22,879 nt of DNA from a virus: positions 1 through 22,879 of the IMG/VR virus record IMGVR_UViG_3300029286_000256. The stretch is one strand, 5' to 3'. The notes beneath the pieces were generated by a model, which was given only the letters and a program-made list of their open reading frames with translations, was not told the DNA's origin and did not search any database. This document shows positions 6,468 to 13,030 of the stretch, piece by piece; within the stretch, counting starts at the first letter, position 1, and every line of letters begins with the position of its first letter. A program made the position numbers and the translations under genes.

Positions 6468-8524
6468 ATGGCATACCCTTATTACACAGAGCCAACACAT
6501 CAAACAGGTCAAGTTATAAATCCTGCAGCAACTGGTTACCAAAGAACAACCACAACTGCAGCTTCAGAACAAAGACTTATCGTTGATGCGGTGGACAAAA
6601 TATTCTTACTCGAACCTAACAAGCACCCTCTAGTAACTCTTCTGACGAACGTTAACTTTAAACCAGCGTTCTTGTGCAGTAATGTACTTTAAAAATTAAT
6701 TGGCTATATGCTGGAAACCCCTAAAGCCACAATTACTTATAAACAGTTGTAATTTAAATGTAGGTAGTGTATACTATACATATGATACAACAAATAAGTG
6801 AAAATATTGTGGATAATACAATGGGCAATCAGCAGGAAACTATTTCTGATATAGAAATGAGTTGGCTAGCAGGGATTCTTGACGGTGAAGGTTCAATCGG
6901 TATAAGCCGAATGATGTCACATAGAAAGAATCCAACCTTGACACCTAGAATTAGTATAGGAAATACAAACATGGATATTATAAATCATGTTGTAGATATT
7001 TTAAAAAGAATTCCTATTACAATGTTCGTAGAAAAACGTCAAAAGGTTAATAATAAGAACTGGAAACAGGCATCTGTTATTCAAATAAGCCACATCAGTG
7101 GAGTTAAAAGTTTATTAGACAAAGTAACTCCATTCTTAATCGGTAAAAAGTCACAAGCAGAACTTCTTCTTTCATTCGTAAATTCACGAATGGAAGTGTA
7201 TAAAAAGTTGAATCGAACTCCTGGATCAGGAGGAAGAGGAACTCCATACACAGAAGAGGAACAACAACTTTGTGATCAAATTAAAATACTCAATAAAAAG
7301 GGTATCGAATAGACTCCTCAACGACTACACGCCAATCTCCTATATAAAAAATAGGATGAAGATATAGTCTGGTCTGCTGGGAAACCTGCAGAGATACACA
7401 GAAATGATGTATCCCTTGTTTTAACAAGGTAACAATCAAGTGGAAAAGTATGGGATGGAAAAGCATGGAAAGGATCAGGTATGATGAAGAGAGCTACAGG
7501 TAACCCTGAGTTCAAATGGTTTGAAGATGTTTACGGTGGTAGATACGCAAGAGCCTCAGGCGCTGACGTTTCTGCAGCTGCAAACCAAAACGTTACAGTA
7601 ACAGGTGCTGGATCAAGTTCGGCAGCTATCTTTACACTCGGAGACGTTGTAAAGAATGCAAGAACAGGTGAAGTATTCACTGTTGGAGCAGTCACAGTAG
7701 CAACAAACATCATAGTAGCAGCAGCAAGAGGCTTCGGTTCAACAGCAGCAGCTATTATCAAAGATGGAGACGGTTTGTTCATTATCGGAAACGTTAATGA
7801 AGAAAACTCAGGTGCAAGAAATGTTAACTCAACAGTTACAGCACCTCAGACAAACTACACACAGATTTTCAAAACCACAATTGCACTTTCAAATACAGAG
7901 AAAGAAGCTAACCTTTACGGAGGTAAAGATCTTCCTTATCAAAGAGCAAAGAAAGGTACAGAGCACGCACTAGATATCGAAAGAGCATTCTGGTGGGGTC
8001 AAAAGTTTGCAGATACAGGTCTTTATGGTCACCCACGAAGATCAACAGGAGGAGTTCATGAGTTCATTTCAGCAGGTAATTCTTATGTTCAAAATCAAAG
8101 CGGTCCATTGACAGCTCCAGATATGAACACATTCTTGAGAGAAGGATTTACTTACGGTAATGATACAAAAATGATCTTTGCTGGTGGTATCGTTTTGCAA
8201 GCTATCAACGAAATTGCAAGAGGACAAATTTTATGTAAACCAGTTGAAACAACATATGGTATGAAAATATCAACATGGGTTACAGCTTTCGGTACAGTAA
8301 ACATTGTTCACAACCCAATGTTCGTTCAAGATTTCGCAGGTTACGCATTTATGATGGATATGGAAAGCTTTGCTTACAGATTCATGAATAACAGAGATAC
8401 ATCTCTACAAACAAACATCCAAGCTCCAGACGCTGACGGTGAAGTAGATCAATATATCACTGAATGCGGACTTCAAAGAGAACAATCTCCAAAGCATGCA
8501 TTGCTATTAGGAGTTACATCTTAG
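6468..8524 (+). CDS. Major capsid protein, two exons (6468-6652 and 7441-8524)
   Basis: Joining the exons gives 1269 nt and a 422-residue protein. The junction falls inside codon 62 (GT/T, Val) and produces LLTNV-GKVWDGKAWKGSG, then RATGNPEFKWFEDVYGG. The segment DAVDKIFLLEPNKHPLVTLL and the NPEFKWFED motif are typical of the SU10-type (DUF5309-like) capsid proteins with an HK97 fold. Later parts (TVGAVTVATNIIVAAARGFG, ALDIERAFWWGQK, TGLYGHPRRSTGG, the C-terminal CGLQREQSPKHALLLG) fit too. It follows the scaffold, as expected. Without splicing, the first exon runs 12 codons into the intron and stops at TAA 6690-6692, giving a useless 74-aa peptide, so splicing is required. The start has the A-rich AAAAATT-ATGGCA context shared with three other virion genes. 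Confidence 0.9.
6653..7440 (+). mobile_element. Group I intron in the capsid gene
   Basis: A 788-nt self-splicing intron whose core can be traced by eye. P1: exon GAACGT (6647-6652) pairs with guide GCGTTC (6666-6671), with the U-G wobble at the splice site. P10: exon TGG (7441-7443) pairs with CCA (6663-6665) beside the guide. P3: ATTGGC (6699-6704) with GCCAAT (7331-7336). P4: TGCTG (6709-6713) with CAGCA (6830-6834). P7: GACTA (7323-7327) with TAGTC (7365-7369), the latter within the signature GAAGATATAGTC. P8: CCTAT/ATAGG (7339-7355). P9-type hairpins: TCTGC/GCAGA (7373-7392), GATACA/TGTATC (7393-7413), CCTTGT/ACAAGG (7414-7429). The last intron base is G7440, as required. Excision restores the capsid frame exactly. 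The endonuclease gene fills the P6 loop. Confidence 0.93.
6782..7312 (+). CDS. LAGLIDADG homing endonuclease inside the intron
   Basis: A 176-residue protein with one LAGLIDADG motif (WLAGILDGEGSIG, residues 28-40), so it should act as a homodimer. The central part (TPRISIGNTNMDIINHVVDIL) and the LLLSFVNSRM helix fit the family. These enzymes cut intron-free alleles and so spread the intron. The start is uncertain: ATG 6782 follows a TATACT box (6770-6775) by exactly 6 nt and suits the leaderless pattern; GTG 6767 lies upstream; ATG 6821 is also possible. The 5' coding part overlaps the intron core strand P4' (6830-6834), so bases here serve both protein and RNA fold. The stop TAG (7310-7312) falls just before P7. 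Confidence 0.88.
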   Translation: MIQQISENIVDNTMGNQQETISDIEMSWLAGILDGEGSIGISRMMSHRKNPTLTPRISIGNTNMDIINHVVDILKRIPITMFVEKRQKVNNKNWKQASVIQISHISGVKSLLDKVTPFLIGKKSQAELLLSFVNSRMEVYKKLNRTPGSGGRGTPYTEEEQQLCDQIKILNKKGIE

Positions 8525-8548
8525 TCTTCGTTAAGTTAAAATAAATTT

Positions 8549-8829
8549 ATGAAAATATGTCCAAAGTGTGGTAAGAAGAAGGATCCCAGTATGTTTTATT
8601 CAGATTTACTCTCACTTTGGATGATTTCATAAAGTTTTGGAATAAGAGTTGTCATTATTGCGGAGATGAAATTGAAGGAATTGGTTTAGATAGAATAGAT
8701 AATTCTATCGGATATGAGATTGAAAATGTGGCTCCATGTTGTGAAATATGTAATTACATGAAACAGTCTTCATCCAAAAAAACCTTTATTTCTCAATGTA
8801 AGAAGATCATCAAGTTTCAAAATAGTTAG
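8549..8829 (+). pseudogene. HNH endonuclease gene with a one-base frame break
   Basis: Two overlapping frames together make one HNH protein. From ATG 8549 comes MKICPKCGKKKDPSMFYSD with a CxxC pair; this frame stops at TAA 8630-8632. The -1 frame then continues FTLTLDDFIKFWNKSCHYCG, followed by GLDRIDNSIGYEIENVAPCC and EICNYMK, the core of a small Zn-binding HNH nuclease. One missing base near the TTT at 8605-8607 would explain the break and restore a 93-residue protein. The ATG lies 6 nt after TAAAAT (8537-8542), another leaderless-type start. Such free-standing genes spread by cutting intergenic sites. It may be decayed, a sequencing error or a programmed shift; no standard -1 slippery heptamer is seen in frame. 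Confidence 0.75.
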
Positions 8830-8927
8830 GCCCTTCGTTTTCCTGGGGCGTTAAATCAGGAGGATGTCCGATTTCGGATCGGTCCCCATTAGATACAGGG
8901 TTAGGTATCATTAATTAAAATAAAATT
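8830..8927 (+). other. Intergenic stretch with three small hairpins and a -10-like box
   Basis: Three inverted repeats follow each other: TCCTG/CAGGA (about 8842-8862), TCCG-ATTT-CGGA (about 8867-8878) and GATAC/GTATC (about 8892-8909). None is followed by a T run, so an intrinsic terminator is unlikely; a structured leader or a scar of the endonuclease insertion is possible. The end, TAAAAT (8916-8921) plus 6 nt and then ATG 8928, repeats the leaderless-type spacing. Confidence 0.4.
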
Positions 8928-9677
8928 ATGGCAAGCATGGAAGGATTAAAATCAAGATATTTGTTAAGAGAATCAAAAGTAGCAAGAGTATTAGATGATC
9001 AATCAGTAGCTATTAGAATCGCCTATAACGGCGCTTCAACATCAGCTCCAGTTATATCTATTATTACAGCTACATCATTGACCTTAACGACATCATTTGG
9101 TGCAACAGTATTTACTTTCGCAGGTTTATTCGGTACACTGGCTCTATTAGCTGCTGGAATTAATGCAGGCAAAGGAGACGCAGGTGCAGGAGCAGCCCTA
9201 GGAGGTTTTTCAGCAAGAATTCTGGATGCAGTTCCATCACAAATCACAACAGCTTCTAACTTGGTTGTTAGCGCTGGTCTAGTTGCTTCTTCAGTAGAAG
9301 GAGAATTGGTATATGATGCAATGTTGGATACATCAACATCAAAAAATGTCTGTTACAGAGTAGCTTATGATAGAAACGTAGTTTCTAGAAAAGCTGTTGC
9401 TGGACACAGAGTAGCCCTTGGAAATTTCTCATACAATGAGAACGTTTCAGGAGCAGAAGCAGCCGCAGTGAGAATTTACGAATTTAACCCAATCGACGGT
9501 TCTACGAACCTAGTATGGGCAGCAGTATCAGTTGACGCAATAGTTACTGCTATTGATTTCGCAGATTACCCATTGACAGCTTCAGAAGGTAGAGAATATG
9601 TAGTTATGATCTCAGATGCAACATCTTTGACAGACGCTGCTGTTAACTATCTACAGGTTGGTTTCATTAGAGAATAG
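8928..9677 (+). CDS. Structural protein, unknown (possible head decoration or neck)
   Basis: A 249-residue protein rich in Ala, Val, Ser and Thr. After a charged start (MASMEGLKSRYLLRESKVAR) it has alternating hydrophobic/polar stretches suggesting beta structure (VISIITATSLTLTTSFG, VYDAMLDTSTSKNVCYRVAY, REYVVMISDATSL). An Ala/Gly-rich segment at 62-90 (FAGLFGTLALLAAGINAG...) is hydrophobic but may be buried rather than membrane-spanning. I do not recognise a family. Being the next non-mobile gene after the capsid, a capsid-associated or connector role is likely by position. The start context TAAAAT-AAAATT-ATGGCA fits the other virion genes. The gene ends with TAG followed by two hairpins. 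Confidence 0.72.
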   Translation: MASMEGLKSRYLLRESKVARVLDDQSVAIRIAYNGASTSAPVISIITATSLTLTTSFGATVFTFAGLFGTLALLAAGINAGKGDAGAGAALGGFSARILDAVPSQITTASNLVVSAGLVASSVEGELVYDAMLDTSTSKNVCYRVAYDRNVVSRKAVAGHRVALGNFSYNENVSGAEAAAVRIYEFNPIDGSTNLVWAAVSVDAIVTAIDFADYPLTASEGREYVVMISDATSLTDAAVNYLQVGFIRE

Positions 9678-9705
9678 TCTCTAAAAAGAACTTTTGGTTC
9701 TATAG

Positions 9706-9731
9706 GTAACAGGAATGACCCCTGTTACTTA
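9706..9731 (+). terminator. Possible terminator hairpin
   Basis: GTAACAGG (9706-9713) pairs with CCTGTTAC (9721-9728) over a 7-nt loop, followed by TTATTA. The T run is weak, so termination may be partial. A smaller hairpin, AGAAC/GTTCT, lies at about 9687-9701 just upstream. The rest of 9678-9779 contains an A/T-rich start region with TAAAAT at 9761-9766. Confidence 0.45.
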
Positions 9732-9779
9732 TTAGGGCCGAAAGTGTGCGCTTTATTAAGTAAAATATGAACAAAAATT

Positions 9780-10274
9780 ATGTCAATCAAATTTGTTAGC
9801 AAGAACTCAAACTACATGATAGTTTTGAGACCAGGAATAGAGGGTAACAGAAATTTAGGTACCCATGCAGTCCCTGGATTATACGTAAAATTCCAAGCTG
9901 GAGTTGTAGATGTCAAGGAAGATTCAATAATCGAATTGATGAGAAAACATCCATGTTTTGGAACAGACTTTGTAGAAGTTAAAGCCGAAGAGGTAGATCC
10001 TTTTATAGATGAGAGACAAGATATCGAACCAATGCACACTATGCAGGAAATGAAATACGGTCATGCAGAAGGTAAAGTGAGAACAGGTTCAACAAAACTT
10101 ACTCCAGCTATGAAAAAATTGATCGAGGGCGAAGCACTTAAAATGCTCCCTGGACTTCTAAAAAAGAACCCAAATATACTTAAAGATATTATTTTAGGTC
10201 TCGCAGCCGACATGAAGGAGAAAGAAGCTCCTAAAACTGAAGCCCCTGCAAAGAAAACCGAGGAAACTAAGTAG
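9780..10274 (+). CDS. Structural protein, conserved head-region type
   Basis: A 164-residue protein. The N-terminal half (IKFVSKNSNYMIVLRPGIEG, GTHAVPGLYVKFQAGVVDV, IIELMRKHPCFGTDFVEV) resembles a family of small phage proteins found downstream of SU10-type capsid genes; I recall the pattern but not a function. The middle (DERQDIEPMHTMQEMKYGHA) is acidic. The C-terminus is helical and ends in a Lys/Glu/Pro/Ala tail (KEAPKTEAPAKKTEETK), as in disordered virion-protein tails. The ATG at 9780 has the AAAAATT-ATG context of the capsid gene. An ATG at 9767 in another frame would give only ten codons and is not used. Confidence 0.72.
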   Translation: MSIKFVSKNSNYMIVLRPGIEGNRNLGTHAVPGLYVKFQAGVVDVKEDSIIELMRKHPCFGTDFVEVKAEEVDPFIDERQDIEPMHTMQEMKYGHAEGKVRTGSTKLTPAMKKLIEGEALKMLPGLLKKNPNILKDIILGLAADMKEKEAPKTEAPAKKTEETK

Positions 10275-10291
10275 TAAATTCTTTTAATTTA

Positions 10292-10300
10292 TGTTATGAT
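10292..10300 (+). promoter_or_regulatory. Extended -10 box before the second HNH gene
   Basis: TGTTATGAT (TG at 10292-10293, TATGAT at 10295-10300) is followed by exactly 6 nt and the ATG at 10307. The endonuclease gene thus seems to carry its own leaderless start and does not depend on read-through from the structural genes. Confidence 0.6.
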
Positions 10301-10306
10301 TTATAG

Positions 10307-10772
10307 ATGCCAACAGGTATTTATAAAAGAACAATTAATAGACACTGGAAAATAAATGACACTTCAAAAATGAAGGGGTCATTCTGGTGTGTATGTAAGA
10401 ACCCCAGATCACAAAAAGAAATTAAGTCTCATTAAGATCGGGAAGAGAAGACCAGATATTACAGGTGATAAAAATGGTAGATGGAGAGGGGGAATATCGA
10501 CTGAAAATGAAAAAATAAGGCATTCTTTAGAATCAAAATTATGGCAGAAGGGTGTCAAAAATAAAGACCATAATAGATGTCAAAAATGTGAAGAAAATAG
10601 GTTAAGTGTATTGACAGCACACCATATTTTTAACTTTTCTAAATATCCAGAACTTAGATTCGTAATAGATAACGGCATTACCTTTTGTAGACCTTGTCAC
10701 AAAGAATTTCATAGAATATATACAGTTAAAGATAATACGCCAGAACAAGTAAAAAGTTTCATTTCCAAATAG
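10307..10772 (+). pseudogene. HNH endonuclease gene with a one-base insertion
   Basis: ATG 10307 opens MPTGIYKRTINRHW...SKMKG, the usual start of NUMOD3-type phage HNH proteins, but this frame soon ends. Removing one G from GGGG (10375-10378) joins it to HSGVYVRTPDHKKKLSLIK, with GDKNGRWRGGIS after it. The HNH core follows: CQKC, LTAHHIFNFSKYPELRFVI, DNGITFCRPCHKEFH, giving two CxxC zinc pairs and the catalytic His region. The repaired protein has 154 residues. Without repair the longest frame begins at GTG 10389. The G run is a likely slip or sequencing-error site. The gene lies between two structural genes and has its own -10 box. Confidence 0.78.
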
Positions 10773-10777
10773 TACTA

Positions 10778-10786
10778 TGGTAGAAT
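10778..10786 (+). promoter_or_regulatory. Extended -10-like box before 10816
   Basis: TG-G-TAGAAT lies 29 nt before the ATG at 10816, within ACTATGGTAGAAT, which resembles GGACTATGATAAAAT at the portal promoter. The leader would be about 22 nt, A/T-rich (ATTTAAATAAAAACA) and without a Shine-Dalgarno. Confidence 0.45.
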
Positions 10787-10815
10787 ACTTGTATTAATCA
10801 ATTTAAATAAAAACA

Positions 10816-11382
10816 ATGTCTAACGAAACTTTTTCTTTCTACTATGATCCTACACGTCAGGGATATGACGCCAACACATGGAGTACCATATCAGGTGCTC
10901 CTATTGTCGTTGCAAACCATCTCAGTTTAGGTAATTCAGAGATCATTCATTTCGCAGACCTCCTAAGAGGAGATCTTTCAATGAGTATCGGTATTGACGC
11001 CCCAGCAGCAGGAGATGCAAAGCAGTTCGGTTTCATGGCACATAACAAAGACGCACACCTTACTTTTAAAATAGCAGATGACGTATTGACAGCAGAATCT
11101 TCCGACGGTGTAACAGTATATTCACAAGCAATAGACTGGAACACAGATTGGAGTAATGTTGATACGGTCTTTAGAATCAAATGGGAACCAGGAATAGCCT
11201 TCTTTTATATCGATGGACAGTTAAAGGCTACATTTAGTGACGCCTATGCCCTAGGAGTCCCGACAATCGTTATTCCAGGGGATACAATGAGTATATATAT
11301 ATCAAACAACGCTAATAGTGCATTGTCTTTAGATTACTTCGAAGTACTAGGAATACAGAGTTCAAACCTGGAAGTGCTATAG
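10816..11382 (+). CDS. Lectin-like structural protein, copy 1
   Basis: A 188-residue protein with the look of a concanavalin A-like (LamG/GH16-type) beta sandwich. The strongest sign is FRIKWEPGIAFFYIDGQLKA, the strand pair common in these folds. The start YYDPTRQGYDANTW and the middle IIHFADLLRGD, HNKDAHLTF and AIDWNTDW are shared with the next gene, with which it is paralogous over its whole length. No catalytic glycosidase motif (E-x-D-x-x-E) is visible, so binding rather than hydrolysis is likely. A capsid or tail decoration with carbohydrate affinity is inference from the fold. The stop TAG overlaps the start of the next promoter element. Confidence 0.68.
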   Translation: MSNETFSFYYDPTRQGYDANTWSTISGAPIVVANHLSLGNSEIIHFADLLRGDLSMSIGIDAPAAGDAKQFGFMAHNKDAHLTFKIADDVLTAESSDGVTVYSQAIDWNTDWSNVDTVFRIKWEPGIAFFYIDGQLKATFSDAYALGVPTIVIPGDTMSIYISNNANSALSLDYFEVLGIQSSNLEVL

Positions 11383-11402
11383 GACTATGTTAATATATAA
11401 CC
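11381..11402 (+). promoter_or_regulatory. Extended -10 promoter between the lectin-like paralogues
   Basis: AGGACTATGTTAATAT matches the portal-type element (AGGACTATGATAAAAT). TG-T-TAATAT occupies 11388-11396 and is followed by 6 nt and the ATG at 11403, so the transcript should be leaderless. The element begins inside the stop codon of the previous gene. Confidence 0.65.
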
Positions 11403-12254
11403 ATGGCAAATCAATTTATTAATTTCACATACGATCCAGCACAAGAAGGTTTTGACCTAGATAGTTGGAGATTAGCTTACGGAGACGCAGATATAGTTGG
11501 TGGACAGTTACAATTAACAAAGGCCGCTATTATTCATTATGGAGATATACTTCGTGGTGATGCAGTTTTTAGTATAAACATAGCCAAACCAGTACTTGGA
11601 GATAACTCCAGGTTCGGTTTTATTCAATACAATAAAAACGCATATCTATTATTTCAAATAGTAGACGGTGTATTAACAGCAGAATGTTCTAATGGAACAA
11701 CATCAGCATCCTCAGCCGCAATAGACTGGAATGATGATTGGACAGATACAGATATAGAATTCAGGATCAAATGGGAGGCTGGAACAGCCACATTCTTCAT
11801 AGATAAACAGTTTAAAGCAGTATTTAATGATACATATACCTTAGGAGTACCAGTTAAGTTGATTCCAGGCTCACCAATGAGCTTATATGCAGCTACAGAT
11901 GCCCCAGACCTAATGCTTATCGATTACATCGAAGTTAAAGGCATACAAGGATTCGTTATGAGTCAAGGTAATGCAGATTCAAGTTTTGAAATGATCGTAA
12001 AAGAGTCAGATAAACTTAATATCGCCGAGGCTATTGTTATGGCAATGGCAGCAGAAGAAGAGGTAAATAAGGTAGATTCTATATCAATATCAGAAAATAA
12101 AACAGTAGATTTACCAGTTAATCCAGTTTCGGTTGTAGATTCAATAAGCATCGCTGAAGATCTAGTTGTACCAGTAATTGATATGGGAGACGCAACCGCT
12201 GTGGATAACCCATCCATCGAAGACGTCGTAACCGTAGATCCACCAACAGAATAG
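11403..12254 (+). CDS. Lectin-like structural protein, copy 2, with V-x-D-x-I-x-I repeats
   Basis: A 283-residue protein. Residues 1-185 are paralogous to the preceding gene (TYDPAQEGFDLDSW, IIHYGDILRGD, AIDWNDDWTD, FRIKWEAGTATFFIDKQFKA). A ~95-residue extension follows with repeats of the type V-D-S-I-S-I-x-E: SDKLNIAEAIVM, VDSISISENKTV, VDSISIAEDLVV, and an acidic end. Similar repeats open the 1520-aa protein at 16798, which hints at a shared structural or docking element. The lectin-like fold is inferred from the strand pattern. A strong intrinsic terminator lies 19 nt after the stop. Confidence 0.7.
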   Translation: MANQFINFTYDPAQEGFDLDSWRLAYGDADIVGGQLQLTKAAIIHYGDILRGDAVFSINIAKPVLGDNSRFGFIQYNKNAYLLFQIVDGVLTAECSNGTTSASSAAIDWNDDWTDTDIEFRIKWEAGTATFFIDKQFKAVFNDTYTLGVPVKLIPGSPMSLYAATDAPDLMLIDYIEVKGIQGFVMSQGNADSSFEMIVKESDKLNIAEAIVMAMAAEEEVNKVDSISISENKTVDLPVNPVSVVDSISIAEDLVVPVIDMGDATAVDNPSIEDVVTVDPPTE

Positions 12255-12272
12255 TCCTTAAGCAGATAAGTT

Positions 12273-12305
12273 AAGCAAGTTGAAAGACTTGCTTTTCTTT
12301 TTTTT
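12273..12305 (+). terminator. Intrinsic terminator
   Basis: AAGCAAGT (12273-12280) pairs with ACTTGCTT (12287-12294) across a 6-nt loop and is followed by a T-rich tract (TTCTTTTTTTT overall). It ends the transcript of the lectin-like pair and separates it from the next unit. Confidence 0.88.
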
Positions 12306-12315
12306 GTATGTGTTG

Positions 12316-12450
12316 TATAATGATAGATGTTAAAAACAATTTAAAAAATGAATATGTATATTTCAATACAATGTTTTGGTTACTAGGTCGAACTTGTAAG
12401 CAAAATGTTAATCTAGATTAGTATTTTTAATAGAAACTTTTAGAAAAATT
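12316..12450 (+). promoter_or_regulatory. Promoter and ~120-nt leader of the gene at 12451
   Basis: TATAAT at 12316-12321 lies just after the terminator. The start would be near 12328, giving a leader of about 120 nt. The ATG codons inside (12327, 12349) open only 5-13 codon frames. The leader ends in TTTTAGAAAAATT before ATGGCA, nearly identical to the capsid gene start. No clear -35 or Shine-Dalgarno is visible. Confidence 0.5.
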
Positions 12451-12948
12451 ATGGCAAAAACAAAATCTCACTCAGACGGTTTGAAAGTTCAAGGTTTCTT
12501 CAGAGTACAACTTACCGAAGATGGTAAAGGTGTAGTCGGAGATTCAGGTTGGACAAAAAACCAAGTCACAGATCTTGGAATTAGACAGTACATTGTTGAC
12601 TGGCTATGTTCAGGAGCAGGAAAGAGCGTCACTTATATGGCACTCGGAACTGGAACTGTGGTTGGAGCAGCAGCTACAGCCCTTGTAGGTGAATTAACTC
12701 ACTCAACAAGCGGAAGAGCAGCAGTTTCAAGTTCAATCGTAGCTTCTGGTACAGCTCAGTTTACAGGTGCATTTGCATCTGCAGCTAGCTTCGTCACAAC
12801 TACAGCAAACATTTCTTGTATCGGTTTGTACAACACATCAACAACTAACGTAGGAACCCTGTTCGCAGGTAACACCTTCGCTTCTTCTTCATGTGCTACT
12901 AACCAGTCAGTAAATGCTACTTATCAAATAAGATTCGCAAGCGTTTAG
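12451..12948 (+). CDS. Structural protein, probable appendage or decoration
   Basis: A 165-residue protein rich in Ser, Thr, Ala and Gly. The first part (LKVQGFFRVQLTEDGKGVVG, then GWTKNQVTDLGIRQYIVDWL) and the segment YMALGTGTVVGAAATALVGE, followed by GTAQFTGAFASAAS and ISCIGLYNTST, match a common type of small phage structural protein with a beta-rich fold, usually described as tail-fibre-related or decoration. It stands alone between two terminators, with its own promoter and a capsid-like start context, suggesting high and separate expression. The exact place in the virion cannot be read from sequence. Confidence 0.72.
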   Translation: MAKTKSHSDGLKVQGFFRVQLTEDGKGVVGDSGWTKNQVTDLGIRQYIVDWLCSGAGKSVTYMALGTGTVVGAAATALVGELTHSTSGRAAVSSSIVASGTAQFTGAFASAASFVTTTANISCIGLYNTSTTNVGTLFAGNTFASSSCATNQSVNATYQIRFASV

Positions 12949-12982
12949 TTTCTGACTGCTTGACATGTTAAAAGCAATAAAG

Positions 12983-13012
12983 TACACTTACTCCTAGTAA
13001 GTGTATTTTATT
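12983..13012 (+). terminator. Intrinsic terminator
   Basis: TACACTTACT (12983-12992) pairs perfectly with AGTAAGTGTA (12996-13005) over a 3-nt loop and is followed by TTTTATTA. It closes the unit of the gene at 12451 and insulates the methyltransferase gene. The 18 nt between it and the ATG at 13031 are A/T-rich, and I see no clear -10 box there. Confidence 0.85.
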
Positions 13013-13030
13013 AGTTAATGAATATTAAAT

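Noticed and set aside
6468-6692. A separate 74-aa protein
   Set aside because: It is the first capsid exon plus 12 intron-encoded codons. The predicted splice site at 6652/6653 and the restored frame explain it.
7481-8524. Capsid gene starting at ATG 7481
   Set aside because: The frame continues upstream to 7441 with conserved sequence (GKVWDGKAWKGSG) and joins exon 1 through the intron. A start at 7481 would lose the N-terminal arm.
8598-8612. Canonical -1 slippery heptamer explaining the first HNH frame change
   Set aside because: The codon phase at ATG-TTT-TAT and GAT-TTA does not give an X-XXY-YYZ heptamer, and no clear downstream pseudoknot was found, so a one-base mutation or read error is favoured.
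9767-9799. Short ORF MNKNYVNQIC before the gene at 9780
   Set aside because: Only ten codons, overlapping the start of the next gene in another frame. It is more likely part of the A-rich leader, although it resembles the MNKN starts.
12327-12390. Leader peptides with ATG at 12327 and 12349
   Set aside because: Frames of about 5 and 13 codons without conserved features. They are expected by chance in such A/T-rich leader DNA.
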